Positions 25,901 through 37,900 of a stretch of 64,000 nt of DNA are shown here, in pieces. This DNA comes from Sebastes aleutianus (taxonomy: Eukaryota; Chordata; Actinopteri; Perciformes; Sebastidae). The stretch lies in assembly GCA_916700875.1 (NCBI GenBank), contig CAKAKS010000039.1, forward strand, positions 19,462,367-19,526,366. The letters are read 5' to 3'. Numbering within the stretch: position 1 is the stretch's first letter; each line of letters opens with the position of its first letter. Both the position numbers and the translations under genes were made by a program. The notes beneath the pieces were generated by a model. It was not told the DNA's origin and did no database searches. It was given only the letters and a program-made list of their open reading frames with translations.

Positions 25901-28900
25901 TACATTATCCCTTACTTATTACATGTCTTTGTTGAAGACTCGATTCTGATTGGTCAATCACGGCGTTCTGCGGTCTGTTATTTTTTTATAGCAGACCGCT
26001 GCTATGGGCGCATTTCTGATGTCGGACCTGAAAGGGATTCTTTCTCAACAATGACCAGCTAGCTGTGCATTATCCCGCTTATTACACGGCTACTTACTGA
26101 AGAAATCAATATTTTAACACAAAAACTGTCCGCCAGAGTCCCACATCTGAACTGCACCGATAGTAACGGTCTGCTATACAGAATTTACAGACCGCAGAAT
26201 GCCGTGATTGACCAATCAGAATCGAGTATTCAACACAGCTGTGTAATAAGTTTGCATTATACTTGCTTAGTGGCTAGTTTGGCATGCCTTCAAACGAAGC
26301 TAGTTAGAGTGGAGCTGGAGCAGAGTCCATAGAGTTTGGTTCGGTTGACCAATCACAACAGAGTGGGCCAGCTGACCAATCGAAGCATGTAAACATGTTC
26401 TAGTAGAAAACCAAAATACAAGTATGAACCTGAAAATGAGCATAAAAGGCCCTCTTTAAAAGAGTTCACACTGCTGACGTCTCTAAAGTCTGTAGGGAGG
26501 GCGTCACAACAGCAAACGCTACAGTTTTTCAGAAGCCAGAGCTTTGTGACATAGATGATATTATTAAAAAAATATGAATGGATTATATCTAACTGCAGTG
26601 CCTTTGGTTGTAGACTTCAAATCCAAATGACATAATATCAGAAAGAGGAAATTAACTAATTCTCACCATGCCAATAGCATTCCAGTGTATAATATCTAAT
26701 TGATCACTTTGTCCTGTTTAGAATATGTAGAATCCATAATGAGGAAGATATTATTGTCAGTTTGCAATGAGATATTAAACTGCAAACTTTCAGCATTCAA
26801 TTTGACATGGAGACATTGCAATTTAATGACTGTGAGTGAAACTGCCGTCGGGTTGTGTCTAGAAGGTAGCCCACAAATTGAGAAATCTGATCTGAAATCT
26901 GCAAAAACTTACAAAAACTCTTTCGAGACTCGCTGCCCGACGACCTATCCTTCCATAACTATTCGAGATGAATGCTTAATCTTAACCATCTCGCAAGAGT
27001 TTCCCGAGACGTTGGTTACCTTCTAGACACGACCCTGCCGTCAGCCGTAAAACTGTACAAACATATGTTAAGTTTGACTGTGTGTCTCTCCTCACTGTCT
27101 TCAGGCTGAGATGGTTCATGAAGATATAGACAGTGCCATTGGAGACAACAAGCATGGACAGAAAATGAGGCTTCAGACTCTGAAGTGAGAACAGTGCTAC
27201 AGCTGACACACATATACAGCATACTGTGTACAGTATATACGTATATAGTCTAATACACATTGACCTCTAATTAGTAGTTAGCTAACTTGATGTTAGCGTG
27301 CTGAAGGTCTCAATGCCTGCTCCTCTTCCTCCAGGGTGAACCAGGAGAAAATGAAGCGTCACAGAGAAACCATCCTCCCCCCCTCGGCCTCTAAGGGCCC
27401 CTCGCCTGCTGCGAAGGGACGTGCGGCAGCCACGAGCACACAGGGTGACAACACAAATACTGCACATGCACTCAGAAGAAAACCCTTTCTACATGCAAGG
27501 CTCACATTTTATACAATAGTTGAATGAACTGAGTTTTCTTTGTGTTTGGATGTAGATCGACGAGCCCCCGGACAAAATGACACAGAGTCACATGAAAAGC
27601 TGGCCCAGCGCATTGAGAAGGATGTGGTGAGTGTTTTTATCCACGCTGACACCTGTCATTACATTACTCAGCTCCTTTCAACATCTCATAATGATATATT
27701 CTTTATGCTAATAACCCCAGGGTTTGTCTCCCTCAGCAAATCCTCAACTGCTCCCTGGATGACATCGAGATCTTTGTGGCGCGGCTGCAAAAGGCAGCGG
27801 AGGCCTTTTCTCAGCTCAACCATCGCAACAAGAGTAAGAAGAATAAGAAGAAAGGACCAGCAGGTCTGTCTCCCTTTCTTCTTCTGTGGTGGCACGAATG
27901 CAGTGACAATATGTTCATATTGCTCACGTCGCAGTGTTTGTGTCTCTTTGTGTCCTGTGGCCCGGGACGGTCATCCAGTGATGCATGTGTGGTAGCAAGT
28001 GCCCAGTTTGGGGTTCTGTTAAGTCATACAATACGCATTACTCAATTGGCATTACTCAGGTAATATTATTACTTCTTATCCTCTCCCTGGAAGTGCTGAT
28101 CTGGTGCATTTGTTGGTAATTTTAATTTGTTATCATCAATGCTTCTGTCTGAATTCTTGTTATGTTTTTGCCCGACAAAGTCAAAGTATTGGCAAATCAA
28201 AAGGAAGCAAAATTCAGTTAAATTGTGCATGGAGGCTGGCATGATATGCAGATTAGATGAGTCAAAACTATTTGGATTGAAACCAAAAGTGTCATCTTAT
28301 TTATGGACTGAGAGTGTAATAGCAGGTGGTTCCCCCTAATTATAACTGTGCAAAGTAATAATATTACTGTAACATGTTGCTGAGTAATGTTTTGCCGCCC
28401 AACACTGGCAGTAGTGTGATACTGTGTTTTTATTTCAACACACCTCATTCCCTGTACAGCGAGACATACTTTACACATTTTACATACATGTGACGCTAAA
28501 AACGATGTCAGGTGCAAACACACACACAGTATGTGTTTGCACCTGACATCGTTTTTCCACACATTTTTTGTTAACAAGTAACACAGATGTGTGTTGTTCC
28601 TGACTACACAGACAGATGTGCTAAAAACTATGTATTCTCTATCTAGAGAATCAGTTTCTCAACTTTGGGGTCAGAATCTCATGTAGGGTCAAATGTTGAT
28701 CAAAAGGTTGGTACAGCTGATGTAGTGATTGATAGGTTTTTAAAATATATCTTATCAGTTTAAATGAAATCAGTTGGTCTGATTTATCATAACCTTTCTG
28801 TAATTTGGTATTTCCACACCCCTCAAAATACCTAGGTTGCGTCCGAAATGTCATTCTAGCATAGTATTTAGTACGCTAAAACAGTATGTTAGATTTTTTA

Positions 28901-31900
28901 GTATGTCTGAAACCAATAGTACGGGAATTGCATACTATTTCCAGTGAAATATTACAGCATGCAAACACTGTACACTACGGCGGCATAAATGTCCCACAAT
29001 GCGATGCGGTAGTGACGACAACATTCTTAACAGACGTTGACGGACAGCTCTGTAAAATCAATAATGCTTCAATTAAAGGTGCTTTGATAACCTTGATAAC
29101 ATTCAGGTACTAGATGTCGTATTCTCCCTCTTATCCCCTCCATTGCATTTACTTCACAACAAGTCGTTGCCAGGCACTTATCGTCAATCTCAGTCATTTA
29201 TCCGTTTTTTTTCCCACTAACTGACGACCCAGAGATATCACATGATACCAACGTTATTTATTTTCCAAGAAAACCCATACTTTTATTCGGCGCCTTTATA
29301 AAGGCTCTGTGCATATGTTATTTTTAGGGCTGTCAAAGTTAACGTGATAATAACGCGTTAACGCAAGTTAGTTTTAACGCCACTAATTTCTTTAACGCAT
29401 TAACGCAACTTGCGGTTTTTAGGTTGTAGCGGGCTCAGTTTTAAAGCTAGAGTGAAGATACTGACATTATATGAAACTAGAAAATCAGAGTAATCCATTG
29501 GTACCAACCATGTCATACTAGCTTGTCACTAGGGACAAACTTGCGCTAAATTTTGGCGAGGAAAGACTGGCATGGCCATTTTCAAAGGGGTCCCTTGACC
29601 TCTGACCTCAAGATAAGTGAATGAAAATGGGTTCTATGGGTACCCAGGAATCTCCCCTTTACAGATATGCCCACTTTATGATAATCACATGCAGTTTGGG
29701 GCAAGTCATAGTCAAGTCAGCACACTGACACACTGACAGCTGTTGTTGTCTGTTGGGCTTGAGGATGCCGATTAATCGCGATTAAATATTTTAATCGATT
29801 GACAGCACTAATTATATATATATATTTTTTTTTAAATATTCATCTACATAAAAATGTTATCAATCAAAGACCTTTAAAGTGAAAGTATAAGATTTCACTT
29901 TGCTAGGCGTAATATATGTTTTAAATTAGTTTAGACTTTGATTCTCACGAATAGTCATTTTGGTCTCATAAGGTTGTCACGGGTTACCATGGTTACACGT
30001 CTCCAACCGGCAAGGAGGCTCTCAGGAAGTGACGACGTAAATTACTGCTCAGTGCGTCCGAAAATATACATTATACTGTTTATTCACACAAAAGTATGTT
30101 GAACGATAGTACACAAAATAAGTATGTAATCACTGCATACTTATTTTGTGTACTATACTATAGTATTACTGAAATATGCAGCATATTTCAGATTCACAGT
30201 GTATGACTCTGGTCTCTGGGGTCGTGAGAATTTTGGGAGTTTTTGGGCCACAAGTTGAGAAACCCTGACCTAGCACATTCTTTCATGGGCTTCTACTCTC
30301 TGGTCAAGGTGAACTTTTTTTTTTATCTGCAGAGCTGTTTATTAACTAACCACTTCACTGAAAAAAAAAATAACATTTCTTTGAGCCGTGGCCAGAAAGT
30401 GAACCTTGTGTTCTGTGTGTAGTATGCGTGTACGGAGGTCTGGTAACTCTGGAGTCTGTGTGTGGTCATTGTTGCTCTGGTTGTTTGTAGAGGGCATGCT
30501 GACCCTGCGAGCCAAACCCCCCACTGAAGCAGAGTTCATTGATAGCCTGCAGAAACTGAAGCTGGCCCTCAACCTCTTGGTGAGATATCACAGCTCCTAA
30601 CCCTCTCCTTGTTCATCATCAGTCGTCCTCTCCTCATCACCTTCTAACTGTGTGTATCTATCATGACTCCACCTGCAGGCCAAACTGAAGAAACACATAC
30701 AGAATCCAAGTGCGTCTGAGCTGGTTCATTTCCTCTTCGGACCTCTGGAGCTGGTAAGAGCTATAAATCTGATGCAATCATCCGAAACACACGGTGATTT
30801 TTCTGCATCCACTCTAAATAAGTTCTCCATGTCATTGGATACCCTCAAAGCTGACTGAGCACCGCAGGCCCAGTCAGACAAAACTACTCTGAGCTTTTTT
30901 AAAATGCACAGAATCAAAGCAGTTCAGCGTTTGCATTGTCGCCATCAGACATTCCTCGTATTGTTTTTTTATTTTTTCTGGCACCACACCCACTGCCGCT
31001 CTGCTAAACTCTCTCACCAGACTGGAGCGACGTGGCTGTCAGCTCTGACTCAGGTGCAGCCACACTTACATAACGCTGGTTTCCCAAGCCACAGTGTTGG
31101 GCCACACCTTCGATACTGCTGGATAGGAACGCAAAGCTGTGATTAGGCTCTGCCAGTAGATATGGTGCAATAACCTCTGGACACGCCGGATTTGCTTGAT
31201 AAGGTCGTCGAGATAAAGCCGGAGCACGAGCTGTAATATTCAAAGTGAGGCCCTACGGTCTCTAGCTGTCCTCAGCAATCAGTCTCAACATGCAGCAGCT
31301 TTAGATAAACGTGTAGTCTGTTTTTAATTGTTTTACAATGTAATTAAGATGCAGAGATTTGTGATGCATTCAACAGTCAATATTCTATCCAGGATGCTTC
31401 TGTTGTTTATTGCTGTTTATTTATTACTTTCATATCTTCTGAAAACAATAAAGCATCTTTAGATTAAACAGCAAAAATATATTGTTTAGTTTCATTTCTC
31501 AAGTGAACACTAGGGCTGGATATCAATATTATTTATTATTATTTGAGGATTGGCCTAGAGCTACAACTATTAATCGACAACTATTTTGATAATCGATTAA
31601 TTGTTTTGATGTTTAATCTGGTTTACTTATTCTGTAATCACGTCATTAATCATTTCCTGATTCAAATTAAGAAATTAAGAAACATGCTAATTTTAAACAG
31701 TATTTTATAGTATAAAGTTTTCTGAGCGGCTAATTTTGTTTGGACATTATTAACACTGATGCATTAAGACTTTTGTCATATTTTCATGATACTCATACAC
31801 ATTATTAGAAAGCACTCGTCACGAGTAGTTGATCCGTAAACATCTGAATGCTTCCACAGGTGCTGCAGAGCTGTGGGAGTCCTGAACTGGTGCGTTCAGT

Positions 31901-34900
31901 AATCTCTCCTCACCTTTCCAAAGACACGGTCGACTTCCTGCGGGGACACCTCACCCCCAAAGAGATGACTATCTTTGAGCTGCTGGGGGATGGATGGACC
32001 AAACCCAGGTACATAAACAGATGCATTTATATACCACTTTTATCCAAAGTGCTTTACAGAATGCCTTTCATTCACACACTGACAGCAGTGAGCTGCGATG
32101 CAAGGCGCTGGCCTGACCATCGGGGGTTCAGTAACTTGTCCAAAGACACTTAGACATGGGTGCATTATTACGGCTGGCTCTATGGCTTAAAGGTCACCTT
32201 TTGACCATCCTGTCCCTGCTCCTGCAGAGCGGAGTGGCCCAGGGATCAGTGCGCTCCTCCTTATCACCCAAAGTTTCGTAACGGCTGGGAGCCGCCGGCG
32301 GAGCTCTTCAGGACGGCCCCATGGGAAACAGAGGGACCTGCGGGGTTTCTGGGGTCTCCCACCAGCCCCGATTACAGAAGACCCTCAGCTGAAGACGTAA
32401 GCATTTTGTTTGTTAGCCACTGTCTGTGAATGCACCGACCATTACAGGTCGTGTAACAATCTGTCTGCTTTTTCAGTATTATGGAACTCATTCCTCAACC
32501 TCGTCAAATGGGTAAGTATTGAAGCCCTTCACACACTTTGTTGTCTCTTCCACACATGTCAAAAACATGTCAAACTGTGATGAGAGGATATCATGTGTCC
32601 TAACAGGTCTTACAATGGGATGCAGATGCGCAAATATGCCAAAATTCGCTACCACTTTGTAGCACGAAATGCCAACGAGCTGTCAGTGCTGCAGGATGAG
32701 ATCCTCGAGGTAAAGACAATATCTTTTCATCATTTTTAATTTAAATCAAATGCAGATGTACATTGTAGCATCTGGCAGGGAGGATTCAAACCCCTCGCTA
32801 GCCTTCTAGAAACATAAATTGATCTTTTGTGAAGTTAAAACATTTCAACTTTGCTAAATGTGATTGTGTCTGCTGCAAACAAATTGTAAAAATTAACTAA
32901 TGCCCAGTGCTTAACCATGAAAGGTCACTTCCAGCACTGAAACAATTTCAGCTGCAAGACTTGAGTTTAATTACAGTTTTCAATGTGAAATGTGTCTTGC
33001 AGGTGATAGAGGACGACAAACAGTGGTGGAAACTACGGAATCGCAGCGGTCAGGCCGGCTACGTCCCGTTTAACATCCTGGACGTGGTGAAGATTGAGGA
33101 GCCAGAAGCCGTCTACAGCCAGGTGACCTGCTGTACACTGACATTATAGTCTTTGATGAATACCCATAAACAGTTTATGTATGTTAAAGACCCAGACACA
33201 CCAAACCGACATCAGAGAACTAGTGGTGATGAAGGCCGACTGTTGCACCGCCTCACGTCGCCTTTGTCTGGGCCAAAAAGTTGCACTCGAACACATCGTG
33301 AAGAATACAGCCAACGGCCAGTTAGCGTGTACATTCTGCGCCTGCGTGAGAGGAAATAACTCTCCATACCGACAGGTAGCGGTAGTCTGTATTTGTCATT
33401 CAAGAAGGGAAACCTGAAGACCGAGGACGGCGGATATACAAGCCAATGTTCTGATATCTACATGAAACAAAGCGGCGTTTACCGACCATTTTCACACCAC
33501 TCTCACTCCCCACTTAGCTTCATTCCAGATGGCCATGTCGTTGTGAAAATTGGGATGAACAGGTGAGATGAAGATGAAAAATGAGAAGAGCCTTCTGTGT
33601 GCCCTCTTGACTTTACTCGTTGGCTTGCCTTCCTCACTTCTGTTTCTCTTCTCGTGCACTGATTCGTTTAAGCTGAACAGCCAATCAGAGCCAACATGCT
33701 GAATTGGCCAAAAAGCCTCCGACACGGGCAGAATGGTGGTGGACACACCGCAAAAACTAAGGCGACAGACGCTCATCGACGGCCCGAAATCAGCTGACGG
33801 CTGACCATCGGCTTGGTGTGTCAGGGCCTTCAGTGCATGTGAGCATGCCCCACTGGTTAGCTAATAGCTCTGCACTTTTGCATTTATCTTTATCATTCCC
33901 ACAGGCAATGTTTCCAGCAACTACACAGAAAACCTTTTAGACTCTTTAGTTTTGCTCCAGTATTAAGATACCAGTTTGTCTGCTTAAGTAGACTCAGTAG
34001 ACCAGAATGCAATGCAGCCACAGGACATGTTGTGCTTTGAATAGACTTTTTCCGGCTTTTGTACCTGATATATGTGTGTCGTTTCCCTCTCATTTACGGT
34101 CATGATCCTTATCTGTGTCACAGTCAATTCTCGGTCATGGTTAACACTAATTAAAGTATAACTTCATGAGAGGGGTCAAAGTTTCTTTATCACTGCTTGT
34201 AGATAAAATTTGTTTTCCTGCCGGGAATTGCTGCATCCGGGATAAAAGTACAAAAGATGATTATGACACAAACAGATAAAGAGACATTACATAAGTGATA
34301 GATACGTAATCAGATGAATAAAAAGCCTAGATATATAACAATGTGTAGTATGTATCAGTTTAATTATTTAACAGTTTACATTACTACAAAGTTTATCACA
34401 AGATAATTCATTGAACATCACAGATGATGTAAAAGGAGCGTTCGCAGTCATATCATCTGAACACGGGTCCTAGATCAGTGCAGCATCGGTGCAGCAACAC
34501 GTTCCCACCCTCACCAAAAGTCTACATTCCTACACTGCTCGCAGTCACTCTGCATGCAGGTTCACCAACGCCCTGCAGCAGATACTGCATGCAGCCACTG
34601 TACTTGGCGTCAAATATGTTCACACACATACTTTCTCTTCTGGCTCCCGGGCAAAAATGCATCAACCACCGGTGAGATGAAAGACGAACCTGTTTTGGGG
34701 ATAACAGCTGCTTTCTCATGAACTGTGTTTGTGTTTGTGTCTGTGTGTGTGCAGCAGGGCTACAGGACGTCACCTCCAGGTTCTCTGAGCCACGGAGACA
34801 GCTTCAACAAGGGTACGCCCAAAGACAAAAGTGAGTGAACACAAAAAAAGTAAACAAAGTCAGATCTTGGAATTACAGATATGTGATAGTTTCTCAAGTC

Positions 34901-37900
34901 TGCTGCCGTCCTGTTTCTGTGCTGCAGTGATGGATGAGGTCAACAATGAGTTATTGATGAAGATCACTGCTAACAAGAGCCAGCCGCCCGCCAGGAAGTT
35001 CCGTGTGGAGCGATCAACCGCCAGCCAAGTACCGCTCAACTTTGACTCAAACCCAGAGCAGGTGACCGCATGGCTCAGCGCAAAAGGTTTCTCCAAACCG
35101 TAAGTCACCCACGACACTCATCAATCCAGCAAATCAAAATACCTTCAAGTTCTAACTGGAATATCAGGAAGTATTAAAAGCGGCATTGTATATTTCTTCA
35201 CCATCAACCAGACCTGGAAAGAGTACTAGAATATTGTACTCAAGTAAAAGTACTGTTACTTTAAAGACATTTTAAAGTAAAAAAGGTACTCAAAGGTCAA
35301 AAGTAGGTCAGTTTAAATAGTACTCTGAGTAAACGTTACTGCGTTATTATTTTAAAAGGGGATGGAGGTGATGATATATGATATACTACTGTTAAATTAA
35401 AGCCTAGGCTACATAATAGATTGCATTAAACTTGTACACAGGTGGAACAACATCAGCAACAAGACTCCTTATGCCCAAACTAACAGACAGGCACTCTGCA
35501 GTCTGTGCATACAACTGATTATCAATTATAAATATACAACTGCCTTCCTCTGTGTAGCCTCACAAGAACCAGAAAAGAGACAAAACTCATAATTAAACAA
35601 AAACGAGCTGCGGACACAACGGCGCCTGAAACTCATGTCAGAATCAACAGTAGAACAGACATACACTACTTGTCAACCCTCCCGATTTTCCCGGGAGACT
35701 TCCGCAATCACACCTCTCCCGTTTTTCTCCAGAATTTCACTCCTTTTTTCCCTTTTCGTTATCTCAACCTGTTTCTGGCACTGTAGAGCGTGTATAAGCT
35801 CTACTGTTTCCACCCGGACGACAATACAGCTACACCTAATGTCGTTTCCCGGTGGAAGAGAGCTGCTCGCGACCATTAAAACATTTATATACATATACAT
35901 ATATATATAGTTTTCTTTCCTGAGAATTAACAGTAGGCCTATTTGACATACAAATGCTGTTGCAGTGTACTTAATATTTTGTTATTTTCATTTAAAAGTC
36001 ACCAGAGTGCAAGAAACAAAGTCTCTGAAACTCAAATTATTCTGGGGGAGAAACCCCAAACACCCCGTCATAACTTTACGAGAAAAAAAAGTAATTTCTT
36101 CCTCCACGCGCCAGGGAGGAGGGGTCGTCACACAGAGATAAATAAGTAATCAGATGATTAAAAAGCCTTTATATATAACAAACAATGTGTAGTATGTGCA
36201 AATTATCAGTTTAATTATTTAACATTTTACATTAATACAAAGTTTATCACATGATAATTCATTGAACAGAAGCGTTTGCAGTCGTATCATCTGAACACTG
36301 GTGGAGCAATACAGTACATATATAATACTAATAAGTAAATGCATTGACTGTGTGCAGGACTGTTGAATGTTTGGGGATCCTGACTGGAGCTCAGCTGTTT
36401 TCCCTCAACAAAGAAGAGCTGAAGGCGGTGTGCGGAGAGGAAGGCGGCCGTGTCTATTGTCAGATCACCTTGCAGAAAGGACAGCTGGAGGTTAGTCATA
36501 CACTCAAACTGCTCACGCACCTGTTACGACAAAGCTGTTTCATACACGTTTAGACCAAAAAAAAGTTTAAAAACCCACAAATGAACACCTGTTCAACACG
36601 TTTGCAAAACATGTCAATAGTCTTTAATAGATATGAATAATATCCACCTGTCTCAGCTTTCAGTCTTTATCTGGGCATGTTAAGACAAGTCAATACACTC
36701 ATATAAAAGCTGGCAGTTAGACTACTGAACAGCAAGCACTTTAAATAACACAGTGATTTATTAATTATTGTAAAGTTTCTTCTTAATGTCATTGTTATTT
36801 ATTCTTATTATATATAGTTTTACGGGAGGAGAGAACCAGAGCAGATGCATTTCATTGCATTTGAATGTACAAGTGTGCTTTTCAATGTGTATGACATGAA
36901 CTTGAACTTGAACTAGGCAGGATTATTAGACAACTCCCCACATTGATAATAACATCATAACAAGCAGTTATGCAGAACAAATAAATACAGAAAATGCAAG
37001 TACACCAAAGTGCCAAATTACAATATATAGTAGATGAATCTCCTTAAGTCTTAATATAAACTTTGTGACACACCTACCTACAATGAGACTAATAACTTAA
37101 ACTCAGATGTTAAACTGTAAAATAATTAATTACCTGTGATATTATTAATAAAATGTAAATGAACTTTGTCTATGTGGCCTGACTCAGTCAAAGCAGAGTG
37201 GTTTAGAGAAATATATAGGAGACAAAAAAAAATGCCACAAAGACAAATATTTGGGATCTTTCAGTCAAAGATTATTAAAAGTCTTGGCCTGGATAAGGAG
37301 TTCAGACTCTGTCCCATATTTATAAAATTATGTTTTGTATTGAAGATGATGCTATGGAGCTCGGGAGTGGTCATAGAGAGAAAAAATAAATAAATGGAGG
37401 CCACAATTTATTAATTTGTGAGCACAAGATATAATTAAATCATTCCACGACCAACTATGGAGTCGATAGCATCCTCCAAGTCAGCTTATTGGTGACTATA
37501 TAATCCACAAGCTCTCAGTATCTTCGTAAATTGCCTTTTACTAACAATAATCACCTGCAAAGCAACGACATGTCTTGATAACTCATTCTCAAGCTAAAGT
37601 AAAGCTTAAAGAGTCTCTATCCAGGACACGTGCCTTCAGTGGGTGGCGGCTGGAGTGAATGACTTGGCCTTGTCCACTGCCAAAATGATTTGATTATATA
37701 ATTATCAAAACGTGGGAACAATTAAATTTAGGCCATAAATTATAAATTGTGCGCATTAATTTGTATCTTGCGGCACAAATAAATCAAAAAGTGGGAACAA
37801 TTTAATTAAACTGATGTAACAAATTATAACTCTTGTGCACAAATTAGTAAATCGTGGCCTCGATATACATTTGTTTCTCTCAGTGGCCACTCACAGGCTC

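Larger units (their letters stand above)
24958..27104 (+). other. eps8l2 intron after coding exon 5
   Basis: No exon is supported. The intron is mainly repeat-derived: an inverted-repeat element at 25568-26252 and the short MITE at 26850-27035. The remaining sequence shows no feature that I can name. Confidence 0.75.
28835..30190 (+). mobile_element. Middle MITE of the nest, same family as 15176-15672
   Basis: GGTTGCGTCCGAAATG at the left, CCCACAATGCG, CACTTTGCTAGGCGTAAT and GGGTTACCATGGTTACACG follow in the same order as in the 15176-15672 copy. This copy has extra sequence between about 29070 and 29870, part of which is the inner element. The right end is blurred by a new hairpin at 30108-30154. 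Confidence 0.7.
28649..30266. mobile_element. Outer hAT-like element of a three-level nest
   Basis: The left end CAGTTTCTCAACTTTGGGGTC and the right end GTTGAGAAACCCTGA are inverted. The bulk of its length is a second element (about 28835-30190), which in turn contains a third (29325-29810). Confidence 0.6.
27864..30490 (+). other. eps8l2 intron after coding exon 9
   Basis: No exon is supported. The intron contains a perfect hairpin at 28498-28556 and a three-level nest of transposons at 28649-30266. The first 600 bases hold nothing that I can name. Confidence 0.75.
33123..34754 (+). other. eps8l2 intron after the SH3 exons
   Basis: No exon is supported. The intron contains an inverted-repeat element at 33186-33830 and the first copy (34306-34466) of a duplicated block shared with the intron at 35100-36357. 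Confidence 0.7.

Noticed and set aside
27540..27995. Open frame of 151 codons in eps8l2
   Set aside because: It runs across two true exons and the introns between them partly in wrong frames; the spliced frame gives the EPS8 sequence.
30108..30154. MicroRNA precursor
   Set aside because: The stem is only 19 bp with a perfect match and no flanking pairing; a template-switch origin fits better.
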